From positions 24,820-88,819 of the forward strand of contig FR880082.1 of assembly GCA_000435175.1 (NCBI GenBank): a stretch of 64,000 nt of DNA, read 5' to 3'. This document shows positions 1 to 8,791 of the stretch, piece by piece; position 1 is the stretch's first letter; each line of letters begins with the position of its first letter. The stretch is from Clostridium sp. CAG:245 (lineage in GTDB: Bacteria; Bacillota; Clostridia; TANB77; CAG-508). The notes below the pieces were generated by a model. The model was not told the origin of the DNA and did no database searches. It saw only the letters and a program-made list of their open reading frames with translations. Both the position numbers and the translations under genes were made by a program.

Positions 1-45
1 ATATATAGTTTTCTTCAACTATATTATTTTAACACTTTTTAATAA

Positions 46-1758
46 TTATATATCTTGTTTCTTGCTGTAAATTACATATCCTATAAAAGTTATTATTGAA
101 ATAGCTGATATCAAATATGATACTTTCTCTATAGTAGTTCCAGTGTACTTAACAGTTATATGTGCGCTTTCTATATTTTCATCTAGCTTTATTGCTAGCA
201 TTCCGTTATCAGATTCAAACATTTGTATCTTTTCATTTTGCTCTGTTGTAACTGTATAGCCTAAATAGTATATGTAAGGTAATTCCAAAATTGTGTTTGC
301 TTTATAATTTTCTATATCAAATTCTAATTGTAAATCTTTCTTTTTTTCATTTATAATAGTTGCATTTCCATCTAATACATATACTTTATTTTCTCTATAA
401 TCTAAATAACTCTTTCCTAGAGCCTTGGTATCTACTTTTTTGGGTAAATAATCTCTATTTATTGACCATATAGAAGTTTTTTCAGCTATTTGTGCTTCAT
501 ATTCTTCATCAGTCAGATTTTTTTCATCCTCATAACTATAATTATAATCTATTTTCACCATCGAAACTATAATTAGTGCTATCGAAATAGCAAATAAAAC
601 ATTGTATAGGTTTTCTTTATCTTTTGCAATCATCTCTACAAAGTAATATAGATTTATCGCACATATAATTGAAAGTGCAAATTCAAAGAAAGCCAACATT
701 CTCCATGCAAATTGAAGTGTTGTAAGTGTCTTAGGCATTATTATCCATGGAAATAATTTTGTTACCATTGCTAATGATATCATAGCTATTGCAGTAAAAG
801 TAATATATTCACTTCTTATATTTTTGTCCACCTTTTTATATGAAACAATTCCCAATAGTGTTAATATAATTAACGGAATTCCAATTTTAAAACTAACACC
901 ATTTACTTCACCAATATCTTTAAATAATTGTGATATTTTTATTGTAGAATTTTGCACATCAATTGGAAGCGATTTCATAGATGTCGAATTAAATATCACA
1001 TAGTTTCCTAATATCTTGTGTTCCATTAATGGTACAGTAAAGAATGCAGTAATAGCCAAAATAAAGATTACATTTATTGCTATTTTTCTGATTACACCTT
1101 TATTTTTTAATTGTTTAAAATTAAATACTATGTATAATAGTGCAAATATTGCAGAATATTCTGTTGAAATTGTATGTGTTAATATAAGTCCTATTGCTGC
1201 TATTGCAATATAATAGTGTTTCTTTCCATCACCTTTTAGTAAATTAAATAATCCATGGAATAACATTGGAAAGAATATATAGGCGGTAAATTCTCCTATT
1301 GCAAATCTGTTAAATATAGTTTCTAATCTATATGGTATAAAAGCATAAATTACGGCTCCTAGAGTGGCAATTTCACGTTTTTTTGATACTTCATATAGAA
1401 AATTATACATCGTAAAACAAGATATTAATATTGTGCTATATGCAAATAATTTTAAACATGTATAATAGTGTAATCCAAATATTCTAAAAAATAATGGCCC
1501 ATATGTAACAATTGGACTATAAAATAGATTTATTGCATATCCAAACCCGTTTGCAAATTTGCTATATATAAAAGGAGGAAAATTTTGTTCTTTTAAAATT
1601 TGTTCCATTCCAAAAATTCTAAGCATATGTACATATCCATCATCCGTGCCATATATTCTTAAATTAATTAATGGAATAGCTGCAATTAAGCTTGCTGCAA
1701 TTATTATTATATAATATATTACTTTATCTTTTCGTATATTTTCTATAATTTTTTTCAT
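46..1758 (-). CDS. PTPS-related multi-pass membrane protein
   Basis: This 570-aa protein has an N-terminal membrane segment (about residues 13-32), a DDGYVHMLR motif near residues 39-47 and a GFGYAINLFYSP stretch near 71-82. Together these resemble the membrane '6-pyruvoyl-tetrahydropterin synthase related' family, whose members look like lipid-linked-sugar glycosyltransferases (GT-C fold). About ten more hydrophobic segments follow, then a soluble, mostly beta region (about 430-540) and a last membrane helix before a KKQDI tail. A role in surface glycan or glycolipid synthesis is inferred from the fold only. A small inverted repeat at about 3-24, just beyond the stop, may be its terminator, cut by the window edge. 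There is no close partner gene here. Confidence 0.6.
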   Translation of the reverse strand: MKKIIENIRKDKVIYYIIIIAASLIAAIPLINLRIYGTDDGYVHMLRIFGMEQILKEQNFPPFIYSKFANGFGYAINLFYSPIVTYGPLFFRIFGLHYYTCLKLFAYSTILISCFTMYNFLYEVSKKREIATLGAVIYAFIPYRLETIFNRFAIGEFTAYIFFPMLFHGLFNLLKGDGKKHYYIAIAAIGLILTHTISTEYSAIFALLYIVFNFKQLKNKGVIRKIAINVIFILAITAFFTVPLMEHKILGNYVIFNSTSMKSLPIDVQNSTIKISQLFKDIGEVNGVSFKIGIPLIILTLLGIVSYKKVDKNIRSEYITFTAIAMISLAMVTKLFPWIIMPKTLTTLQFAWRMLAFFEFALSIICAINLYYFVEMIAKDKENLYNVLFAISIALIIVSMVKIDYNYSYEDEKNLTDEEYEAQIAEKTSIWSINRDYLPKKVDTKALGKSYLDYRENKVYVLDGNATIINEKKKDLQLEFDIENYKANTILELPYIYYLGYTVTTEQNEKIQMFESDNGMLAIKLDENIESAHITVKYTGTTIEKVSYLISAISIITFIGYVIYSKKQDI

Positions 1759-1886
1759 TAATTAGCTTTCCTTTCATACAGTTCCAATACAATTAATACA
1801 TATTTTAATTTTCTACATTAGTGCTGGATTATATCTCGTATTTCTTATATTTTGTTAATGCACAGTATATCAATAACACAAAAAAA

Positions 1887-1911
1887 TAACAATACCTAAA
1901 TGATATTGTTA
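1887..1911 (-). terminator. Rho-independent terminator of rpmF
   Basis: On the minus strand an 8-bp stem (TAACAATA / TATTGTTA) is followed by a run of seven T. It lies about 20 nt past the rpmF stop. The stem is AT-only, so it is a modest terminator. Confidence 0.55.
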
Positions 1912-1931
1912 CAAAAAATATAATTTTTTAA

Positions 1932-2120
1932 TTAGTTTTCAGCTGTTTCTGTTGAGATAACCTTTTTTCCATCATAGTAACCACAGCTTGGGCAAACTCT
2001 ATGTTGCATCATTTTTTCGTGGCAATGTGGACATTCTACTAAGTTCTTATTTTCTAGTTTCCATGTTGATCTTCTTAAGCCTGTTCTAGCTTTTGACCAT
2101 CTTCTTTTTGGTTGTGCCAT
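1932..2120 (-). CDS. rpmF: 50S ribosomal protein L32
   Basis: This 62-aa protein begins MAQPKRRWSKAR, the standard start of bacterial L32. It carries a zinc ribbon with two CxxC pairs (CPHC near residue 30 and CPSC near 44), so it is the zinc-binding form. It is a structural part of the large ribosomal subunit. The start has a strong AGGAGG site 8 nt upstream and a consensus promoter at 2191-2219. It is not next to the usual yceD/DUF177 gene; the gene upstream is an alarmone synthetase. Confidence 0.97.
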   Translation of the reverse strand: MAQPKRRWSKARTGLRRSTWKLENKNLVECPHCHEKMMQHRVCPSCGYYDGKKVISTETAEN

Positions 2121-2190
2121 TTCTATTCCCTCCTCACACGCTTTGCTTATGTATATATTATTAATATATTTACTTTTTTCGTACCTTCAA

Positions 2191-2219
2191 ATTATACTAG
2201 TTTTTTAAGTCTTTGTCAA
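2191..2219 (-). promoter_or_regulatory. Sigma-A promoter of rpmF
   Basis: The minus strand reads TTGACA, 17 nt, TATAAT: a perfect consensus. It sits about 70 nt upstream of the rpmF start codon and just past the end of the upstream gene. Confidence 0.85.
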
Positions 2220-2228
2220 TACTTGTAT

Positions 2229-2792
2229 TTATTTTTTGAATAATTTTATCATTTTGTTGTCTAATTTGTTTATGTCTCTAGCACATTTTACCAGTTCTTT
2301 AGATACATCTTCGTTTATTTCTCCATTTGGTTTGTATTTTATTTTGTGTTCTAAACTTGCCCAGAAATCCATTGCTAAACTTCTAATTTGTATTTCTACT
2401 TTTACCATACTAATATCATTGTCTATTGCTACTGGAACCTTAACAACCATGTGATAGCTTGTATATCCACTTTCTTTTGGGTGTGTTACAAAATCTTTTT
2501 CTTTTATTACATTTATATCATTAAATTCTCGAATATACTTTCTAATAGTAAATATATCACTTTTAAGTGGACATATAATACGTATTCCAGCTACATCATT
2601 TATATCACTTACTAAGTTTTTATAAGTTGGTTCCATTTCATCTTTTTTCAGCTTATTTAATATACTTTCTGGCGATTTTATTCTCGTCATAACATGATCA
2701 ATCGAATCATATTTATTAAAATACTCATAATCATAACGAATTATATCTATTTTCTTTTCAACCTCTTTTAGAGCTAAGCCATATATATACAT
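2229..2792 (-). CDS. Small alarmone synthetase (RelA/SpoT domain), start uncertain
   Basis: The 187-aa product matches small (p)ppGpp synthetases of the RelQ/YjbM type: RIKSPESI (about residues 37-44), DINDVAGIRI (about 64-73), ESGYTSYHMV (about 107-116) and VEIQIRS then DFWASLEHK (about 131-150). These enzymes transfer pyrophosphate from ATP to GDP or GTP. The ATG at 2792 has no ribosome binding site, and the reading frame stays open and family-like for about 30 more codons upstream (to about 2880) without any ATG, GTG or TTG. An AAAGGA site sits there at about 2872-2879. Either an ATT/ATA codon is used, or a small deletion removed the original start (see findings). Confidence 0.85.
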   Translation of the reverse strand: MYIYGLALKEVEKKIDIIRYDYEYFNKYDSIDHVMTRIKSPESILNKLKKDEMEPTYKNLVSDINDVAGIRIICPLKSDIFTIRKYIREFNDINVIKEKDFVTHPKESGYTSYHMVVKVPVAIDNDISMVKVEIQIRSLAMDFWASLEHKIKYKPNGEINEDVSKELVKCARDINKLDNKMIKLFKK

Positions 2793-2896
2793 TAAATCTT
2801 TAAATTTTTCATTATTTATATTAATTCTCGCTTCTAGCTCCTCATACTCTGCTATTCTTATAATAAATTCATTCCTTTCTCATTTTTCCAATAATC

Positions 2897-2929
2897 TTCG
2901 CCCATTAGGGACGCCCCTTTTGGGGCGAA
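2897..2929. repeat. 33-nt GC-rich inverted-repeat element, copy A
   Basis: This is one of four near-identical 33-nt copies in the window. It ends in TTCGCCC and GGGCGAA and holds an inner CGCCCC-tttt-GGGGCG hairpin. It lies between mnmA and the alarmone synthetase. It is strikingly GC-rich against its surroundings. Confidence 0.8.
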
Positions 2930-3047
2930 AAAGCTATAAACATATTTTCCAAAATGGACATATATCAAATAAAATTATATTACTTGTTTTCTGAATAAAT
3001 CTAATATATAGCAAATGTATGTCTTTTCTGTGTTTAGTCGGTAAAAT

Positions 3048-4097
<1,050 letters not shown>

Positions 4098-4227
4098 ATT
4101 TTCATCCTTTCGTAATATAATACCAACTTTAAAATCATTGCCAAATTCGCTTTTTGAGTAGTTCGAATGAGCTACTGCTAATAATACATACCGAAATTTT
4201 ATAAAATAAAATTGTATTTTCTATAAG

Positions 4228-4260
4228 TTCGCCCCAAAAGGGGCGTCTCTATTGGGCGAG
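4228..4260. repeat. 33-nt GC-rich inverted-repeat element, copy B
   Basis: This is the second copy of the repeat seen at 2897. It overlaps the 3' end of the FAD-dehydrogenase gene, and its bases supply the last codons and the TAG stop of that gene. It differs from the consensus at two positions (TCTCTATT core, final GAG). Confidence 0.8.
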
Positions 4261-5850
4261 AATTGCATTTGCTACTTTTATTCCGTCTACTGCTGCAGAC
4301 ATTATTCCGCCTGCATATCCAGCACCTTCTCCACAAGGGTATATACCTTGCACACTTGCCATCTTTTGTTCATTCCTTTTTATCGTAACAGGAGATGAAC
4401 TTCTTGTTTCTACTCCTGTCAATATTGCATCAGCACTTGCAAAACCTGCTATTTTCTTATCAAAATATATTAATCCTTCTTTTAAAGTCTTAGTCACAAA
4501 ATCTGGTAAGATTTCTTGTAAATTTGCAAGAGTCACGCCTGGTTTATATGTTGGCTTAACTTCTCCTATAAAAGTAGATTTCTTATCATTTAAGAAGTCT
4601 GCTACTCTCTGTATTGGAGCATTGTAATTGCTTCCGCCAAGTTTGAATGCTTTTTCTTCAAGTTCTTGTTGAAAGTACATTCCTTCTAAAGGAGAATCTC
4701 CCTTAAAATCTTCTGGTGTAATATTTACCAAGACTGCACTGTTAGCATTTTCTCCATCTCTTGCAAATGTACTCATTCCATTTGTTACAATAGTACCTTC
4801 TTCACTAGAAGAAGCCATTACTGTTCCACCTGGACACATACAAAACGTATAGCACGATCTATCTTCTCCGTGGTATGCAAGCTTATATTCTGCAGGTGGT
4901 AACTTTAATTTAGGATTTTTCCCATATTGAGACTCATTTATCATCTGTTGCTTGTGCTCTATTCTAACACCAACAGAGAAATTCTTTTTCTCCATTTCTA
5001 CATGTTTTTCATATAGCTTCTTGAACATATCTCTTGAACTATGACCTATTGCAAGAACTACTGTGTAAGTTTCAATTTTATCAATAGTTGTACTTTCTTG
5101 TATTCTACTAACTATAACAGATTTTACTTGATTATTCTCAATTTCAAAATCTACAGCTTTGGCACCAAACATAAATTCGCCACCATTATTTTCTATATAT
5201 TTTCTAATGTTTGCAACTATTTTTACTAAATTATCTGTTCCTATATGTGGCTTATTTATATATGAAATCTCTTCTGGTGCTCCAAACTTAACAAATGTAT
5301 CTATTACATCTCTACATAATGGGCTGTGCAAATTTGTCGTAAGCTTTCCATCAGAAAAAGTTCCTGCTCCACCTTCGCCAAACTGCACATTCGAAAAAGT
5401 GTTCAACATGCGCTCTTTCAAAAATAATTCAACATCTTTCTGTCTTTCTTCTACAGTTTTACCTTGCTCTACAATTATCGGCTTAATTCCATTCTCAATA
5501 AGAGTAAGTGCACAAAATAGCCCTGCAGGACCGGCTCCAATTATAACTGGTCTATTATAGGCTTTTAAAGCATTGTGCAATACTGTTTTCTGTTTTTGTT
5601 CTTGCTCAATTAAGCTAGCATTTTTGTTTTTCAATAACTTGCTAACTTTAAAATTTTCCTTCAAGAGAATAACAATAGAATAATTGTAAAAAATATCATT
5701 CTTATCCCTTGCATCAATCGACTTTTTTACAATTTTATAGTCTGTTACACTTTCTTGCGGAATATTAAATTTTGTATAGGCAATTTTTGCAACCTCATCA
5801 TTCGATAAATCTTGCCTAATTTTTATATTTTCTAATCTAACAGTAAACAT
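4249..5850 (-). CDS. FAD-dependent dehydrogenase (COG2509-like)
   Basis: This 533-aa flavoprotein has an N-terminal alpha/beta domain (about 1-85), then a dinucleotide-binding GAGPAGLFCALTL motif (about 102-114) and VEQGK. A glycine-rich GEGGAGTFSDGKL stretch lies near 158-170. It ends with the FAD-contacting GEGAGYAGGIMSAAVDGIKVA. This matches the widespread 'uncharacterized FAD-dependent dehydrogenase' family; the substrate is unknown. It has a consensus promoter (5881-5909) and an AAGGA site before the ATG. Its last codons lie inside a copy of the 33-nt repeat, so the repeat has landed on or replaced the original 3' end. mnmA follows 151 nt downstream. Confidence 0.88.
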   Translation of the reverse strand: MFTVRLENIKIRQDLSNDEVAKIAYTKFNIPQESVTDYKIVKKSIDARDKNDIFYNYSIVILLKENFKVSKLLKNKNASLIEQEQKQKTVLHNALKAYNRPVIIGAGPAGLFCALTLIENGIKPIIVEQGKTVEERQKDVELFLKERMLNTFSNVQFGEGGAGTFSDGKLTTNLHSPLCRDVIDTFVKFGAPEEISYINKPHIGTDNLVKIVANIRKYIENNGGEFMFGAKAVDFEIENNQVKSVIVSRIQESTTIDKIETYTVVLAIGHSSRDMFKKLYEKHVEMEKKNFSVGVRIEHKQQMINESQYGKNPKLKLPPAEYKLAYHGEDRSCYTFCMCPGGTVMASSSEEGTIVTNGMSTFARDGENANSAVLVNITPEDFKGDSPLEGMYFQQELEEKAFKLGGSNYNAPIQRVADFLNDKKSTFIGEVKPTYKPGVTLANLQEILPDFVTKTLKEGLIYFDKKIAGFASADAILTGVETRSSSPVTIKRNEQKMASVQGIYPCGEGAGYAGGIMSAAVDGIKVANAILAQ

Positions 5851-5880
5851 TTTCGTTCCTTTTCTAAAAATCTACCTATA

Positions 5881-5909
5881 ATTATACTATTTTGAGCAGT
5901 TTACGTCAA
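5881..5909 (-). promoter_or_regulatory. Sigma-A promoter of the FAD-dehydrogenase gene
   Basis: The minus strand reads TTGACG, 17 nt, TATAAT, about 30 nt upstream of the ATG at 5850. It begins only about 12 nt after the terminator of the candidate small RNA. Confidence 0.8.
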
Positions 5910-5920
5910 TCATATTGACA

Positions 5921-5958
5921 AAAAAACTAGGTATGCCGTTAACATACCTAGTTTTTTT
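5921..5958. terminator. Perfect bidirectional terminator
   Basis: A 15-bp perfect stem includes CTAGGTATG / CATACCTAG around a 7-nt loop. It is flanked by A-runs and T-runs, so it can act in both directions. On the minus strand it would end the candidate small RNA just before the next promoter. Confidence 0.8.
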
Positions 5959-6020
5959 AGTAATCTTTGATTACTAACATCTCGCACTGAAATTCAGTTA
6001 CTTGAAAAACAAGAGTTTCA
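5921..6020 (-). ncRNA. Candidate small RNA with four hairpins
   Basis: No ORF explains this stretch. A promoter (TTGAAA, 16 nt, TATAAT on the minus strand, 6027-6054) predicts a transcript starting near 6020. It would fold into four consecutive perfect hairpins: CTTGAAA/TTTCAAG (6001-6022), ACTGA/TCAGT (5986-5998), AGTAAT/ATTACT (5959-5975), and a 15-bp stem closed by a seven-T run (5921-5958). The result is a discrete RNA of about 100 nt. I do not recognise the family. Confidence 0.5.
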
Positions 6021-6026
6021 AGTATT

Positions 6027-6054
6027 ATTATACTATATTTTTAAATTTTTTCAA
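6027..6054 (-). promoter_or_regulatory. Promoter of the candidate small RNA
   Basis: The minus strand reads TTGAAA, 16 nt, TATAAT. It points into the hairpin cluster and no ORF starts downstream before the terminator at 5921-5958. Confidence 0.6.
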
Positions 6055-6113
6055 TGTCTTTGGCAAAAATTTTATTATAATCGTTCGACATTTTTCTTAC
6101 TATATTATAAAAG

Positions 6114-6146
6114 CCCTCCTACATAGTCTGCACACTATATAGGGGG
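6114..6146 (-). terminator. Terminator after the secreted vWA gene
   Basis: An imperfect stem of about 13 bp (CCC.CTATATAGT / ACTATGTAG.AGGG on the minus strand) is followed by CTTTTAT. It lies about 30 nt beyond the stop codon at 6174. A similar-looking hairpin follows the ZIP gene at 13518-13556. Confidence 0.6.
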
Positions 6147-6173
6147 AATTAGGTTTTAGCTTTCAAAATCTTG

Positions 6174-7208
6174 TTAGCAGATTTCAAAGGTTGCCTTAGG
6201 CATTTGTGCTTGCATTCTTTCGATGAACTTTCTAACGGAATATTCGTACTCACTAGGATAGTACACAATGGTTACAATTCCTTCGAAACTGCTGCAAGCA
6301 TCTTCATCAAAAACGCTTTCGCAATTATTTCCGAGGTCAGACAACAAATAGATGTGTGCATCTTTAGGTGCTTCTTTCAGAGCGACATTGATTGCTTCAA
6401 CAATATCAGTTGCACCTCCAATATCATAATCCAAGATACTCCTATTTTCAGAGAACTCTTCGCTTTTCTCTGCAAACACATACTTCTTGCCTTCAGAGAC
6501 TTGTACCTTTTGAAGCACATCTTCTTGAAATGCAGCCATACTACCAGAACAGTCTCCCAAGATATATGATTCGCGAGGAATCTCCATATCTTCGAGAATT
6601 GCATTGTTTAAGGTATTAGCAGTCTTAGCAACATCTTTTTCATCAGAAAGAGTCTCCAAATTTTCCAACATGTCTTCATCTACTTCAGTAGTACGATACA
6701 TCAGGTCCTCATCAGGGTCTGTTTCAGGTTCAAGAGTTGGCACGCTCTTTACCTTAGGCCACTTGCCCCAATATTCCACATTTACTGTAGAAGTAGTGGT
6801 GAGTTTTTCAACCACATCAGAGAGATGCTTATCAACATCCTTTGACTCGAAATACGGAGTAAGCAATATTATCTGAGCATTGTTTGCCTCTACGCTTTCT
6901 CTGCCTGTAGTATTCCAGCAGTCACTGATGACGTATATGTTAACATAGCCGTCGTCAATAGCTTTCTGCACTTCATCATAGAGTGCAGTCTTGCCATTTT
7001 TTCCAAACCGAACAATGTCAGCAGATGTGTTATTCAAGTACTCCGAGACAGTCGGCTCATAGCTAAAGTACCGCGACGAATAGGTCTCGTCAACCAATAC
7101 AACTGTTGTTTTTGCCGCCGCACTTGCATTTATGCAAAATAACGCAAGTGTGGTCAGGCTTATTGCAAAAGCTAGCAATGCCTTTGCTATCGTTTTTTTC
7201 AGAGTCAT
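6174..7208 (-). CDS. Secreted von Willebrand factor A (vWA) domain protein
   Basis: This 344-aa protein starts with a signal peptide (KK then a hydrophobic core to about residue 25, and an ASAAA cleavage region near 28-32). The C-terminal half has a canonical metal-ion-dependent adhesion site: DCSGS at 219-223, T267 in GGATD and D291 in LLSDLG. The N-terminal half (VVLVDETYSSRY near 36-47, YVISDCWN near 92-99) looks like a second, degenerate vWA fold. An acidic linker (about 158-190) separates them. vWA domains bind ligands or partner proteins, often alongside AAA+ ATPases, and one is encoded in the adjacent operon. The gene has its own consensus promoter and a strong AAAGGAG site. Its GC content is above that of neighbouring housekeeping genes. 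Confidence 0.75.
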   Translation of the reverse strand: MTLKKTIAKALLAFAISLTTLALFCINASAAAKTTVVLVDETYSSRYFSYEPTVSEYLNNTSADIVRFGKNGKTALYDEVQKAIDDGYVNIYVISDCWNTTGRESVEANNAQIILLTPYFESKDVDKHLSDVVEKLTTTSTVNVEYWGKWPKVKSVPTLEPETDPDEDLMYRTTEVDEDMLENLETLSDEKDVAKTANTLNNAILEDMEIPRESYILGDCSGSMAAFQEDVLQKVQVSEGKKYVFAEKSEEFSENRSILDYDIGGATDIVEAINVALKEAPKDAHIYLLSDLGNNCESVFDEDACSSFEGIVTIVYYPSEYEYSVRKFIERMQAQMPKATFEIC

Positions 7209-7302
7209 ATTGACTCTCCTTTCTTTTTCTACATACCACTTTGGTTACGTAGATTGCGTACTCTTGTGCAGAGAGTACTGGGGTGTATTGCTAACAAAAT
7301 TT

Positions 7303-7331
7303 ATTATACCATTTTGCACTAATTATGTCAA
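7303..7331 (-). promoter_or_regulatory. Sigma-A promoter of the vWA gene
   Basis: The minus strand reads TTGACA, 17 nt, TATAAT, a perfect consensus. The -35 box starts 3 nt after the stem of the upstream operon terminator. The roughly 90-nt leader contains a GTACTCT/AGAGTAC hairpin (about 7262-7282). Confidence 0.85.
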
Positions 7332-7333
7332 TT

Positions 7334-7369
7334 AAAGAACAGGCATGTATTTTAACACACCTGCTCTTT
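7334..7369 (-). terminator. Terminator of the six-gene accessory operon
   Basis: A 14-bp stem (AAAGAGCAGGTGTG paired with CATGCCTGTTCTTT, three G-T wobbles) is followed by TTAATT on the minus strand. It starts 2 nt after the stop of the last operon gene and abuts the vWA promoter. Confidence 0.65.
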
Positions 7370-7370
7370 G

Positions 7371-8018
7371 TTATAGAAATTTTTTCAATCTTTCTATTGT
7401 TTTTTGATGCTTTTCAATTTCTTTCTTCAAAGCAACCACTTCAAGTTGAATCAAGGTTTCATCCTTAATTTGCTCATACTCTGCACTTTTTTCAGCATAC
7501 AAGAATACCTCCAAAGGAACCATACCTCTGTAGTCGTCGTATTGGTTCTCATCATTTCTGTTTATACGAGCATACCAGCAGTTTTCTGTTCCTTTGCATT
7601 TTCTGTCATAATATTGCTTATCACATCCAACATCTTCGTATTTTTGAAATTTTTGAATTGCAGAATATATGACATCTTGATTCATCACACATAACATAAA
7701 ATTTTTATTCTTAAAATCAAATGTTAGTGTATCAAAACAACCACATTCACCAAATATATCAGTCTCAACTTTTAACTCATACCACCTTCCACATAATCCC
7801 GGTATAGTAGTTTTAAACTTACAATTACCCTGATTAACAATTAAAATCTGAGCACTAACATTAAATTCTGTACAGTGCAATTCTAAGGATTCATGGCTTT
7901 TTTGTGTATCATGCCAATTACGTCTTTTTTCAAAGCAATGTTTCTTTCCGCAATACGGACACTGAAAACCCACAAAATCTAAGCTCTTAAAAACATTTTC
8001 ATGTAATATTTTCATCAT
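7371..8018 (-). CDS. Zinc-ribbon protein, last gene of the accessory operon
   Basis: I do not recognise this 215-aa protein. It has an N-terminal CPYCGKKHC motif (C20, C23, H27, C28), a cysteine-rich middle (GECGCF near residue 110) and a second cysteine cluster (GCDKQYYDRKCKGTENCW). It ends in a charged coiled coil (about 180-215). The layout (CPxCGKxH, beta-rich middle, three-cysteine cluster, charged helix) repeats that of the upstream neighbour, so the two are probably paralogues. The start overlaps the upstream stop (ATGA), which implies translational coupling. Metal binding is inferred from spacing; the function is unknown. Confidence 0.7.
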   Translation of the reverse strand: MMKILHENVFKSLDFVGFQCPYCGKKHCFEKRRNWHDTQKSHESLELHCTEFNVSAQILIVNQGNCKFKTTIPGLCGRWYELKVETDIFGECGCFDTLTFDFKNKNFMLCVMNQDVIYSAIQKFQKYEDVGCDKQYYDRKCKGTENCWYARINRNDENQYDDYRGMVPLEVFLYAEKSAEYEQIKDETLIQLEVVALKKEIEKHQKTIERLKKFL

Positions 8019-8791
8019 TCAATCCTCTTTTGAAAATATAATGTCCTCCTTTTCTTTGGATAACATTTCTTGTGTTTTTCTTGTGGCTCGACCTTTTTTC
8101 TTGTTTTAATATCTGATTCCAGAGTTTTCTCCTGCTCAACCTGCCTTTCAGTTTCTGATAGCTTTGTTTGTTCAACCTGTTTTTCAGAATTTAATACCTC
8201 ATCTTCTTGTAAATTAGACGGTAAACATTGAGTATCAACCTGTTGCATCAACCTTTCTTCTTCAGCTCTTAGTTTTTGTTCCATCTTTTGTAAGTTTTCT
8301 CTTTGTCTAATTGTAGCATGTACTGCATAATCCTTAGAGTCAAATTCCAATGCAAACTGAATATTTGAACTTCTCTTTCTTATACAAACTGTAGAAAACT
8401 CACAGTCGCTTCGAGTACAGAGTTCTGCTTCAGCAAATGGTTGTAGTAAATAAACTCTTGGCTCTGTTTCAGACTCTTTAAAGTCATATAAATAATAGAC
8501 ATCTTCATAGATACATTTTTCATTTTCAAAACCAGTAGAGATTACTAAGCTAAAATTGCATGTTATAACAATATTATAAGATGCATAAAAAGACATTTTT
8601 ATAAAAACACCTTTTTCATACCATTCTTCTTCTATACTGTCACAGCTCAAATATATTTTATATTTTTTCCCGTACTCTGAACGTTTAACTTCTCCATCCG
8701 AAAAACTAAATCTTGAATTCCAATTATGCCATTTTCCACAAATCGGGCATAAAAATCTCTTCACATGGCAGCTTAACAATTCAGGGTTCAT
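8015..8791 (-). CDS. Zinc-ribbon protein with charged C-terminal tail
   Basis: This 258-aa protein is not recognised. It has CPICGKWH near residues 15-22, a beta-rich middle and a cysteine cluster LCTRSDCEFSTVC (about 136-148). A long Glu/Gln/Lys-rich helical tail follows (about 170-258). It resembles the 215-aa protein encoded next. I chose the ATG at 8791 because AGAGG lies 6 nt ahead; an ATG two codons upstream (8797) is also possible. It overlaps the end of the upstream gene and the start of the downstream gene. Confidence 0.65.
   Translation of the reverse strand: MNPELLSCHVKRFLCPICGKWHNWNSRFSFSDGEVKRSEYGKKYKIYLSCDSIEEEWYEKGVFIKMSFYASYNIVITCNFSLVISTGFENEKCIYEDVYYLYDFKESETEPRVYLLQPFAEAELCTRSDCEFSTVCIRKRSSNIQFALEFDSKDYAVHATIRQRENLQKMEQKLRAEEERLMQQVDTQCLPSNLQEDEVLNSEKQVEQTKLSETERQVEQEKTLESDIKTRKKVEPQEKHKKCYPKKRRTLYFQKRIE

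Noticed and set aside
5159..5560. 133-aa plus-strand frame opposite the FAD-dehydrogenase gene
   Set aside because: It is antisense to a well-supported conserved gene and has no start signals.
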